DNA of 64,000 nucleotides from Turnera subulata. Its lineage: Eukaryota > Streptophyta > Magnoliopsida > Malpighiales > Passifloraceae. The DNA is taken from the NCBI GenBank assembly GCA_028386065.3, contig JAKUCV010002060.1, forward strand, positions 3,678 to 67,677, read 5' to 3'. Within the stretch, counting starts at the first letter, position 1, and every line of letters starts with the position of its first letter. Below the pieces are notes generated by a model. It did not search any database. It saw only the letters and a list, made by a program, of their open reading frames with translations, and had not been told where the DNA came from. The position numbers and the translations under genes were made by a program. Shown piece by piece: positions 24,009-34,076 of the stretch.

Positions 24009-24746
24009 GTTGGGTCCAGGTTAATTTTACTATAGGCAATAGACAGACCTGAAGATCTTTGTATGACTCTGTGAGAAACTATTTAGTGTGGATCGGATAT
24101 GTAATTGTTGTTTACCTTGTCTAGTTTGGGAATTATATGACTTGTATTTATATCCTAATATAAATAGCCAGGTTGACTTAATTGGTTGGGTGCAATGGTT
24201 GCTATGTGCCCTTTATTTAACGTTATCCATCTTTATTTTTTGTTTTAGAAAGAACAGGGATTACTTCCCCTGTGATTGGCCGCCTATACACCACGAACGA
24301 TTGGGAAAAAGAAATGGACCAACTTTCAAGTTTGATTAAAGATACAAGTCCTTGTTCGAAAAAACAGTCCTCCAAAAAATTTGTTCACATTACGTCCGAT
24401 GAAGATCTACAGTGTTCTTAATTTTTTCTTAAAAAAGATCAATCTACATATCATGATATAGCAGCGGAAAACAGGACAAATAATTTTATATTATCATTTG
24501 CGGACTACCTTTCATGCTAATCCAGAACCACATATCTACAAGTCAAATAAATGAAGAAGATTCAAACATGTAGCCGGTCGCCCCACCTCACCTACCAGCA
24601 CTTAAGATGGTTGCAGCTCATCCTTTCCCTATCTCCTCTATCGATCACAAAGTTCATATATAGTTCATTTCTAAATTACCAGACACCCTTTTGCCAGTTT
24701 CTCGCTTCTCTCCTTAGTTAGCTATTTATTTTGGGTTCAAGCAGCC
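24009..24746. other. Intergenic region
   Basis: 3' flank of DUF4283-MIF4G copy I and promoter of the small secreted protein at 24747. A TATA-like CATATATAG occurs at about 24654-24662. No other gene seen. Confidence 0.45.
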
Positions 24747-25088
24747 ATGTTTGTTACAAGACACATAACCCCTTCTTTCTTAATCATCAGCTGCCTGCTA
24801 CTTTCACAGTTTCTTCCAAGTTCGAGTTATAATTATGTTGGCGTGCATCAAACTGGGGAAGTTCCAATCCAATCCTTGTCTACAGGATCAAGAAGCTCAG
24901 CTGATAGAGACATCATCAGTGTGTTTCATACCAGGAAGCTTAAGCTTGGAACTGTCATCAAGAGAAGATTTCGTTCTCGCTATGTTCCTCTTCCACGATC
25001 TCGCACCAGATCATCATCTTCTGTACAAATTCAAGTCTCTTTAATCCATGTGATTGGTTCTGTTCTCGGTTTCTTTATCTTCTTGTAG
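24747..25088 (+). CDS. Small secreted protein, uncharacterised (P1)
   Basis: Single-exon frame of 113 residues. Residues 1-28 look like a signal peptide (basic start, then FLIISCLLLSQFL and SSS). The middle is rich in Arg and Ser (KRRFRSRYVPLPRSRTRSSSS), and the C-terminus is a second hydrophobic segment (VIGSVLGFFIFL). This layout fits a secreted peptide precursor or a GPI-anchored small protein. It shares only the PRS core and hydrophobic end with the proteins at 41159 and 43408, so family membership is tentative. No known peptide hormone motif (CLE, PSK, IDA, CEP, RGF) is recognised. It lies between two DUF4283-MIF4G copies. Confidence 0.5.
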   Translation: MFVTRHITPSFLIISCLLLSQFLPSSSYNYVGVHQTGEVPIQSLSTGSRSSADRDIISVFHTRKLKLGTVIKRRFRSRYVPLPRSRTRSSSSVQIQVSLIHVIGSVLGFFIFL

Positions 25089-25213
25089 GTTTCTTCCAGT
25101 TCTAGATATTGTATGTGTGGCAAGTTGTAAAAAAATGTAGAATATTTCTTGTTAAAAGGTCCATTAATATTCAGTGTATTTTTCTCTTTTCTTTTAAGGA
25201 AAGATGAGGAGTT

Positions 25214-25460
25214 ATTGAGTTTATGGAGCCTCACCCACTGTATACTGATTCGAATCCGGAAGGATGGCTCTATTTGTGTCCACACACACTGTACCAAAAT
25301 GTAAATTGACGGTCTCATTTATCAACAAATGTGAACTAAATGCCTTAACTATGCCCGCCGGTCTTCTGCCTCTTCCCGTTGATCTTTGGATATCCCGTTC
25401 TCCACTCATCTCTATTGACGTTACAGTCCCCAAGAAAGTTGCATGAACTGGCACACTAAG
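25214..25460 (+). repeat. Promoter-proximal repeat of the DUF4283 array, copy 1
   Basis: A block including GATTCGAATCCGGAAGGATGG, AAATTGACGGTCTCATTTATC and the TTGACGTTACAGTCCCCAAGA segment recurs at about 28930-29160 and 39120-39420, each time a few hundred bases upstream of a DUF4283 copy or its remnant. It is probably part of the duplicated promoter. The short frames in it are not conserved as protein. Confidence 0.6.
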
Positions 25461-25609
25461 TTAAAGTGGAGTAACTAATACTAAAACAATGGCCTACCCT
25501 GTATAACACACCAACCTGTCTATTTCTTCTCTTAACCCATCTTTGATAGCAATACATATTAAGTTCTACTCCTGTCTATACAGTCAACACAGACCTTAGC
25601 CAAGGAAAG

Positions 25610-28455
25610 ATGAGAAGAAATTGGGAAGAATTTCCAATTGATTTAACTACAAACGAGGAGGCAGGGCTGGAATTTTCAAGGTTGGTACTGTTGGGTAAGG
25701 TAGGAACTGATGAGGTACTCGATGTAGAAGCTATCAAAACTCTCGTGGTGTCACGGAGCCAAGTAAACTCGGTTAAGGTAAGAACAACTGCTAGGGAGGA
25801 TATCTTTCTCTTCTTTTTTGAATCGGAAGAAGACAAGCAGAGGGTTTTGCATGAAGCGTTTTCGTCTGCTTTTAAGAATATCATCTTCAAAGAGTGGCCC
25901 CATGATAAACCCTTAAAGGACATCAAGTTTTCAAAAACTCCTGCCTGGATTCAGGTGCATGGCCTGGCGCCAGATCAATTGATAAAGGAAAATGCGAAAA
26001 AGATTGGAGCTCTGTTCGCCGGTTTGGTGGAATTTGATGATACTGATCTGCGCAGTGATGTTGTTTGTTCGAATGGATACATGAGGCTGAAAGTTGATGT
26101 TTGGGTTGATGAACCATTAAGGGAAGGATTTCTTAATAGGAAACAGAATGGTGAGAGTTACTGGGTTGAGTTCAAGTACGAGGATCTTCCTGCCTTAGAC
26201 TTAGTGCAGGACTGTTGCCCGGAAGAAGACTATGCTGTGTTAGAAAAGGCAATCCTATCAGAAGGCAGGCATATGCCTGAATCGATTGATTTACGAGCCA
26301 GGGAGAGTCCAAAGGTAGGGATTTCTTGTGTAGGAGAAGCGACAAGTGACCTTGCCTGCCATAATAGAAGAAAAGCGAAGGAACACAAGGAAGACAACCT
26401 TATATTACAGGTTGTTCTATCAATCTAAGATCATTTTAGTTAATGTCTTGCAGCAGCTTATTCAACTTGTATTTTATTTCAACCAATTTTAAGTAGATTT
26501 CTGTATATCCCTCTTCTCATTAGAATTACTATGGATAATTTCCAACTCAATTCCTGATATGCACAGCTCAGAGTGGCGTCTTAAGTTACAATCTGCTCCT
26601 GTAATTAGGATATCTTTGAGGCTTGTTAAGTTTATATTTGGAGATCTACAACTAGGAGATTCCTAGTTGACTCTTCAGTAATGATATGATTTGCTGAGTC
26701 TGTACAATTTACTTAAGAACACATGTCCTTATAATGCTTGTCTTAGCCTTGATATCTCAATACTTGTATTTCTATTGTAAAGCAGGGAGGCCCTGCTCCT
26801 GCTTTGGCCAAGGCTGAGGTACCATGGTCTGGTTGCACGGGGCGTCTTTCCGAGAAGGACCGTGTATTGAAGACTGTAAAAGGGTAAGTATCATTAATCC
26901 TTCTCTATTCCTTCAGTAGCAGCTAGGATGGGTGGGTGTCAATTGTCAGTATAGTCCCAAATGTTTCTGTTTTCTTTGATTTGTTGTGACTCCTACTGTT
27001 GCAGGTGGTGATGGTTCAATCATATGCATAGTCATGCACTCAGCATTTTCTTTTTCTGATATGTGATTCTTCAAAACTTTCTAAATACTTCAAATGGTCA
27101 CGCATATATAATTGACTTTGAAGTGTTTTCCTTTTAATCTTTTAATTTTTTAGCTAATGCTAATCTTTGAACAACCAAAGCTTTTGTACAAGTTGCTCAT
27201 ATTCAGTATGCCAGAATGGTGTTTATTATACCATTTTAAATCGTTTATAGCAGTTTGTAAATTTTTTAAATTTTCACTTGCTCTTTTACTTTTTCTTTGT
27301 TTCGAGCAGTATACTAAACAAGCTTACATCAGAGAAATTTGATGTCCTCAAGGGTCAAATTATCGACTCTATCACATCACCCGGACATTTTAAAGGTTAT
27401 TTATTTTATTCTGTATTATGTATTGCTGATTCTTTTGTTCTTTTTTCGGCTTTCAGTCAATCTTACATTTGACTTGCACTGTAGGATGTGATCTCACTTA
27501 TGTTTGATATGGCTGTCGAACCCACGTTCTCCCCTATGCATGCACGGCTGTGCTCTGATCTTAATGAGAAGTTCCCCCGATTCCCACCAGATGGAGAAGA
27601 AATTACATTCAAACGAGTACTCATACATAATTGTCTAGATGCATTTGAGCGTACTCTTAAATTGTGGGAGGTAGTGTGTCTGTTAGCTCCTGGTCCAGAC
27701 CAAGTGAGCGAGCGAAGGGATAATGTGATAGTGCACATGCTCCGGATCCTTGGAAACATCCGTCTGATTGGGGAGCTGTGGAAGCGGCGGATGGTTCCTG
27801 AAAGGATTGTCCATCATATTGTTCAGGTTATTAATAAGATCCTTACTAGTTGCACTTTGTCTTGAAACACGTTAATTTTTATAGGATTGCTCATCGTAAC
27901 TTGCCGTGTTCTAACAGGAACTTTTATTTCCAGTCGAAAAAGTTTACTCTGCTGAAGAAAATGCTGAGGCTATATGTCAGTTCTTCAACACCATTGGCAA
28001 GCAACTTGATGGAAGCCCAAAATCACGGCGCTTAAATGATGTGTATTTTAGTCGATTGAAGTTTTTGTCATCAAATCCTTTGTTGGCGCCACGTCTGAGG
28101 TTCATGATCCTGGATGTGCTGGATCTTCGTGCAAGCAACTGGGTTCCGAGGCTTGAAGAAGTTGTGTGATCCCTAGCTTTGAGTTTGCATGTAATGTAGG
28201 GGTTGAAGATGTGCAAAGGTTCATACCTTTGGTGTTTTGCAGGTGAGACCCAAAACCATTATTAAAATACATTTGGAAGCAGAGAAAGCTCTTGGATCAC
28301 GGCCTGGTGCTACTGCTAGTATGAGAAACAATCGAGGCGTTGCTGGCCTAGGAGGCTTCCGAATAATGCCAGGGATGCCAGGAACCTGGACAGGAATGCA
28401 TTGGATTTGTAATGACAAATTGTTGTTGTTGTTGTTTTTTTTTTTTTTTGGATAA
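25610..28455 (+). pseudogene. DUF4283-eIFiso4G chimeric gene, copy II (probably frameshifted)
   Basis: Exons by comparison with eIFiso4G: 25610-26410 (DUF4283), 26786-26883, 27310-27395, 27485-27826, 27918-28160 and 28243-28455. Exon 1 codes 267 residues with a full DUF4283 domain (LVLLGKV, FKEWPHD, WIQVHGLAPDQ, GYMRLKVDVW). Where the usual zinc knuckle would follow there is only DCCPEED. Exon 2 reads [15 protein letters not shown] and [13 protein letters not shown], the segment just before MIF4G in eIFiso4G. Exon 3 is 86 nt against 88 in copies I and III, breaking the frame into the MIF4G exons. The last exon matches the eIFiso4[10 protein letters not shown] region and ends in a poly-T-coded tail. 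Either it is a pseudogene or it makes only the DUF4283 part. Confidence 0.7.
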
Positions 28456-28929
28456 CGCAATGCAATTGTCGTTTGGGATGGTTGTAGTTTCCCGTTTCTG
28501 GTTTTATTTTCCTAAAAAGAAAACCAAAACCATATTTGGCTAAACTGCCTAGTTTTTATTTTTTAAAAGGGAAGTGGAATTAAAATCTAATTTTAAGGAA
28601 ATCATAAAGAGTGGTTTTTATATTTTGGTTTCCATTTTACAATCCAACGGAGCTAGAGTGTTTGAATTTGAAAAGCCAGTGAGAAATGAGAGCAGGAGTC
28701 TTAGATAGAGAGAGACATTCCTTCTCTGGTAATGAGTAGTTCTACAAGGAAACTTAACTTAAAATTTATATGGAGCCTCGCCCACTATGGTGGTGTAAGC
28801 AACTCGGATTAAAATCCACATTAATTACAGCAGAGTTAATAGTAGAATATGATGTATAGGGGGTGTTTTCAGACAAAAAAAAAAAGATGTATAGGGGGGG
28901 TGTTTCTTTTTCTTTGCACAGTCTGTATC
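28456..28929. other. Intergenic region after DUF4283-eIFiso4G copy II
   Basis: AT-rich 3' flank, with a segment near 28565-28625 that recurs downstream of copy III (31445-31510). No gene seen. Confidence 0.45.
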
Positions 28930-29280
28930 AGAAGAAAGTGATTCGAATCCGGAAGGATGGCTCTTTTTGTGCCCACAATCACACATTACCAAAATGTAAA
29001 TTGACGGTCTCATTTATCAAGAAATGTGAATTAATAAATGCCTTAAAACTATGCCCGCTGGTCTTCTGCCTCCCTTCATTGATCTTTGGATATCCCGTTC
29101 TCCACTCATCTGTATTGACGTTACAGTCCCCAAGATAGTTGCATGAATTGGCTCACTAAGTTAAAGTGGAGTAAACTAATACTAAAACAATGGTCTACCC
29201 TGTATAATGCACCAACCTGTCTATTTCTTCTCTTAACCCATCTTTGATAGCAGTACATATTAAGTTCTGCTCCGGAATAG
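28930..29280 (+). repeat. Promoter-proximal repeat of the DUF4283 array, copy 2
   Basis: Matches 25214-25580. At about 29275 the sequence jumps directly to the equivalent of 26362, so the whole DUF4283 exon except its last codons has been deleted here. Confidence 0.65.
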
Positions 29281-29299
29281 GAGAAAAGCGAAGGAACAC

Positions 29300-31303
29300 A
29301 TGGAAGACAACCTTATATTGCAGGTTGTTCTATAAATCTAAGAATATTTTAGTTTATGTCTTGCAGCCGTTTATTCAACCTGTAATTTATATCAACCAAT
29401 TTTTGGTAGATTTCTGTATATCCCTCTTATCATTAGAATTACAATGGTTATTTCCCAACTCAATTCCTGATATGCAGAGCTCAGAGTGGCGTCTTTAAGT
29501 AACTATCTGCTTCTGTAATTAGGATTTCTTTGAGGCTTGTTAAGGTTATATTTGGTGGTCTGCAGTTAGGAGTTTCCTCGTTGACTCTTCAGTTTACGTT
29601 TGATGATTATTTGACTTCCTTAGTTCTGTACAATTTACTTAAGAATACATGTGCTTATAATGCTTGTCTTAGCCTTGGTATCTCAACACTTGTATTTCTA
29701 TTGTAAAGCAGGGAGGCCCTGCTCCTGCTCTGGCCAAGGCTAAGGTACCATGGTCTGCTTCAAGGGAGTGTCTTTTCGAGAAGGACCGTGTATTGAAGAT
29801 TGTAAAAGGGTAACTATCATTAATCCTTCTCTATTCCTTCAATAGCAGTAGGGTTGGATGGGTGTCATTTGTTAGTACAGTGTCAATTGTTTCTATACCA
29901 TTAAATTGTTGCAACCGTAATTTTGTAATTTTTTTTTTATTTTAACTTACTCTTTTGGCTGATACTTTTTTGCTGTGTTTTGAGCAGTATACTAAACAAG
30001 CTTACACCAAAGAAATTCGATGTCCTCAAGGGTCAACTCATCGACTCTGGCATCACATCCGCAGACATTTTGAAGGTTGTTTGTTTTCTTCTGCAATACC
30101 TGGGCTGATCCTTAAGTCTCTGTTTTCTTTTTGTCAGTTTCTATTTAATCTCACAAATTCCCTTAAACCGCAGGATGTTGTCTCACTTATATTTGATATG
30201 GCTGTCCTGGAACCCACGTTCTGCCCTATGTATGCGCGGCTGTGTTCTGATCTTAATAAGAAGCTTCCCCAATTCCCATCAGATGAACCAGATGGAAAAG
30301 AAATTACAGTCCGGCGAGTACTCTTAAATAATTGTCAAGAGGCATTTGAGGGTGCAGTTAAACTGATGGTGGAAGTGAGGCAGATGACTGGTCCAGACCA
30401 ACAAGAGAGCGAGCGAAGGGACAAGGAGAGACTCGTCAAGCTCCGGACCATTGGAAACATCCGTATGATTGGAGAGCTGTGGAAGCGGAGGATGGTGACT
30501 GAAAGGATTGTCCGTAGTATTGTTCAGGTTAGTAAATAAGATCCTTACTAGTTGCACCTTGTCTTGAAACATGTTGTTTTTGTACGATTGCTCTTCGTAA
30601 TTTGCCGCATTGTTAAACAGGAACTGTTAGAAGCTGCCGACAATAAAGTTTGCCCTGCTGAAGAAAATGTGGAGGCTATATGTCAGTTCTTCAACACTAT
30701 TGGCAAGCAACTTGATGAAAGCCCAAACTCACGGCGCATGAATGATGCGTATTTTAGTCGATTGAAGGGATTGTCATCAAATCCTGAACTGGCGCCGCGT
30801 CAGAGGTTCATGATCCTGGATGTGCTGGATCTTCGTGCAAGCAACTGGGTTCCAAGGCGTGAAGAGGTAGGGTCCTGTATCCGTTAGTTTTGGGATTGTA
30901 TGTAGGTTGAAGATGTGCTAAAGTTCATTCCTTTGGTCCTTTTCAGGTGAAAGCCAAAGCCAATACTGAAATACATTCTGAAGCAGAGAAAAATCTTGGG
31001 TTACGGCCTGGTGCTACAGCTAGTATGAGAAACAATCGTGGGGTTATATCTGCTGCTGCTAACCGACCTGGTGCTGGTGGTATGATGCCTGGCATGCCAC
31101 GAACTAGGAGAATGCCTGGAATGCCTTGTATTGATAATGACAATTGGGAGGCGCCGCGCACCCGTTCAATATCACGGGGTGATGTGTCAGCCATGCAGCC
31201 TTCAGGACGTGTCCAATCTTCAGGATTTAACAAGGCAAGGCGCTGGTGGCCTAGGATGCTTCCGAATCATGCCTGGGATGCCAGGAACCTGGAAAATGCA
31301 TAG
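29300..31303 (+). CDS. MIF4G-only eIFiso4G-like protein, copy III
   Basis: Exons 29300-29323, 29712-29809, 29988-30075, 30174-30527, 30621-30866 and 30947-31303 total 1167 nt, in frame, 388 residues. The first mini-exon codes MEDNLILQ. In copy II the matching codons, AAGGAAG, end the DUF4283 exon; a base change here makes an ATG. The rest is eIFiso4G-like: GGPAPA linker with [11 protein letters not shown], a complete MIF4G domain ([86 protein letters not shown]) and the post-MIF4[18 protein letters not shown] and DNDNWE segments. A late frame change replaces the usual continuation, and the MA3 domain is missing. Potentially a stand-alone eIF4A/eIF3-binding fragment. Whether the mini-exon is used is unproven. 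Confidence 0.7.
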
Positions 31304-32336
31304 GATTTATAATGAAAAATGGTAGATACCCCGCACCCGTTCAATTACGAAGGGGTGATGCAATGCAATTGTTGTTTGGGTGGTGTTGTAGTTTTCCGTT
31401 TTCGCAGCATGTTTGGCTAAACCCTCTAGCTTTTATTTTTTAAGGGAGGTGGAAATTAAATTTAAATTTAAGGGAATCATAAATAGTGATTTTTATATTT
31501 TGGTTTGTTTTTATAATCCATCTCTAAATCTTAAAATTCAAAAATTCTAAATTTTAAATTTTAAAATTCAAATTCTAAACTATAGATCTTAAATCTCAAA
31601 ATTTAAATCTTAAACTTTAAATCCTAAAACATTAAATCTGATTATCCAATCCCAAAATCTACACCCTAAAACCTTAAATTTAGGGTGAACCTTAAATCTT
31701 AAAATTCTATACTCTAAGATGGTTGCTATATTCAATACCATCAAATTAACAACATATATTAGAGCAGGTTAATCTTTTCGATTGAATCGGTTGATGACTT
31801 TATAAAAATTTAATTAAACAGGCCGACTTCATAAAATTCTATATTTAGATCGATATAGGCAACCTAAATTACAATAACTCAGACTTTCAATTAATTAGGT
31901 CGATCTTTAACAATTAAACACGTCTACATTATAACAATACTATCGATAATTTCATGTAGATCCTTCAAGATTGACCAAAAAGTAGACCCCTTTAATTTAG
32001 AGGTCAACTTTTAGTTAAAATGGAGTAGTGTAAACCAACCTGTGTATTTCTTCTGTTAACCCATCTCTAATAGTAGTTCAACAGATTTTAAGAAGAAAAT
32101 TCAGTGAATATAAGATTTCGGTACATTCTGATGGTGTTTTACATCCATCACTGGGATAAGCACAAGGAGAAGATGACAATCTAGGCTAACTACGAGATAG
32201 GAAATAGTAATCCTTATCTTGCTACAGATTATGATTATCAGAAGATATATATTGCTAACCAGTAGACGTACACCAATACTTAAGTTCTACTCCTGTCTAT
32301 TCAGTCAATACATACAGACCCTATAGCCTAGAATAG
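31304..32336. other. Intergenic region with AT-rich degenerate repeats
   Basis: Between about 31500 and 31730 the sequence is a degenerate run of AAATTCTAAA/TAAATCTTAAA-like units. The remainder is AT-rich. From about 32030 the sequence resembles the DUF4283 upstream flank (GGAGTAGTGTAAACCAACCTG). No gene seen. Confidence 0.55.
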
Positions 32337-33150
32337 ATGGGAAGAAATCGGGAAGAATGTTCAATCGTTTTCACTACTAGCGAAGAGGCAGGGCTGAAAT
32401 TTTCAAGGTTGGTATTGTTGGGTAAGGTAGAAGCTGATGATCGGGTACTCCGCATAGAAGCTATCAAAACTCTGGTGGTGTCACGGAGCCAAGTGAACTC
32501 TGTCAAGGTAAGGACAACTGACAGGGAGAATATCTTTCTCTTCATTTTCGAATCGGAAGAAGACAAGCAGAGGGTTTTGCAAGAAGCGTTTTCGTCTGCT
32601 TTTAAGAATATCATCTTCAAAGAGTGGCCCCACGACAAAGCCTTAAAGGACATAAATTTTGCAAAAGGTCCCGCCTGCTGGATTCAGGTGCATGGCCTGC
32701 CGCCAAATCAAATGACCAAGGAAAATGCGAAGAAGATTGGCGCTATGTTTGCCGGTTTGGTGGAATTTGATCACGGGGATCTGAGCGGTGATGTTCTTTG
32801 CTCGAATGGATATATGAGGCTGAAAGTTGATGTTTGGGCTGATGAACCATTCAGGAAAGGATTTCTTAATAGGAAACCGAATGGTGAGAGTTACTGGGTT
32901 GAGTTCAAGCCCGAAAAGGTATAGGGTCCTGTATGTATCTATTCATTAGCTTTGAGTTTGTATATATGCAGTAGCTAGGGTTAAAGATGTGCAAATTAAG
33001 ATCATACCTTTGGTTTTTTTGCAGGTGAATGCCAAAACCAGAACTGAAAAGAATTGTGAAGCTCTACTTCGGGCACTACGAGAAAAAACAAAAATTAAAA
33101 ATGGATTTAACGAGAGATTCATGAGAAGCCCTCCATACATACCGTTGTAA
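32337..33150 (+). CDS. DUF4283 protein spliced to an eIFiso4G tail exon, copy IV
   Basis: Two exons, 32337-32918 and 33025-33150, give 235 residues. Exon 1 is a complete DUF4283 domain (LVLLGKVEADD, FKEWPHD, CWIQVHGLPPNQ, GYMRLKVDVW) ending at EFKPEK, just where a zinc knuckle would begin in LINE proteins. The intron and exon 2 start (VNAKTRTE) correspond to the intron and final-exon start of copy III (VKAKANTE), so all MIF4G exons were removed by an internal deletion whose junction lies in or next to intron sequence. The encoded tail soon diverges. Both exons are open and the splice sites are sound. Function unknown; no zinc knuckle and no MIF4G domain. Confidence 0.65.
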
Positions 33151-33555
33151 GCTAACGGTACTTCTTTATCAAAAAAAGCTAATGGTAGTTACCGTGGATT
33201 TGTTGTCCACTAGTGCATTAATTATTATTAGTTTATAGGTATTTACATGTTAAGTTGTTGGTTTTGTAGCTTATTACTTTTCCTATGGAATAAACATCTC
33301 AAAATCATCCAAGCATTCTGTTAAGTGTTCTTTTTTAGTCTACCGTTGTATTGCTGTTGAGTGTTATAAATAATACACTATTTTAGTGTTCTATTTTCTG
33401 TGTCGTAAGTATAACTTAATTCGATTAGTCGATTGATTTGCCCGTGCTTACTCTTGCTAGAATTTTTTTTCTTTTTCGCACGGGTGTCTTGGGCCAACCC
33501 ACCTTTAAAGAATAACAACGGACCCAGACTAATTCAGCTCATGGTATGATTGGAA

Positions 33556-33672
33556 TCACAAAGGTTGCCGCCACTAGCCGTTAGAGTACTGTTTCCCCAA
33601 AACTCGAACTCGAAATCCCTTACTTAAGCTAGAACAACCTCCAACCAGTTGATCTAACCCATCGGGGTTTCT
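33556..33672 (-). mobile_element. SINE-like fragment with Pol III box motifs
   Basis: On the minus strand a box A-like GGGTTAGATCAACTGGTTGG is followed about 45 bases later by a box B-like GAGTTCGAGTT. This is the layout of a tRNA-derived SINE head. Borders and target duplications are not resolved. Confidence 0.35.
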
Positions 33673-33779
33673 TGCTAGAAAAATTTTTGATCAACTAACC
33701 TAGTTTAGAAGGTTTATGATGCTTGGCATGCTAGGAATCAGGGGAGTGCCAGCAACGCAAGGTTAAGCTCCTCCTCCCT

Positions 33780-33945
33780 CAAGTGAAAGCCCTTTGGGCT
33801 TGAAACTTGCATAGGTTCGTCCATATCTTGTGTTTTTTAATTCAACAAGGAGGGAGGCGTAGGGATTCGAACATCCGACCGTTTGGTCATTATGACTCCA
33901 CTACCATGTCAAGTGACCATCTTAACCAAAAACTTAAGTTCTCAT
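33780..33945 (-). mobile_element. Second SINE-like fragment
   Basis: On the minus strand TTGGTTAAGATGGTCACTTG (box A-like) is followed by GATGTTCGAATCCC (box B-like). The sequence continues towards 33780. No poly-A or target duplication is defined. Confidence 0.35.
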
Positions 33946-34061
33946 AATTGATTGATTTTGGGCTTATTACTCTAATGGATAGTGTGATTGAGCGAATATG
34001 CTAGATGATTATAGGAGCTTTCAGTTTTAGTGGTTTCATGGATTTGGATTTTTTTTATTGT

Positions 34062-34076
34062 AAATCTTAGACATGG
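34062..34076 (+). repeat. Left target-site duplication of the truncated LINE
   Basis: AAATCTTAGACATGG is repeated exactly at 36762-36776, on the other side of the element. The 15-bp length is typical of LINE insertion. Confidence 0.9.

Noticed and set aside
22104..33150. Idea that the MIF4G copies are processed retrocopies
   Set aside because: They keep several introns with GT-AG borders at matching positions, so they arose by DNA-level duplication.
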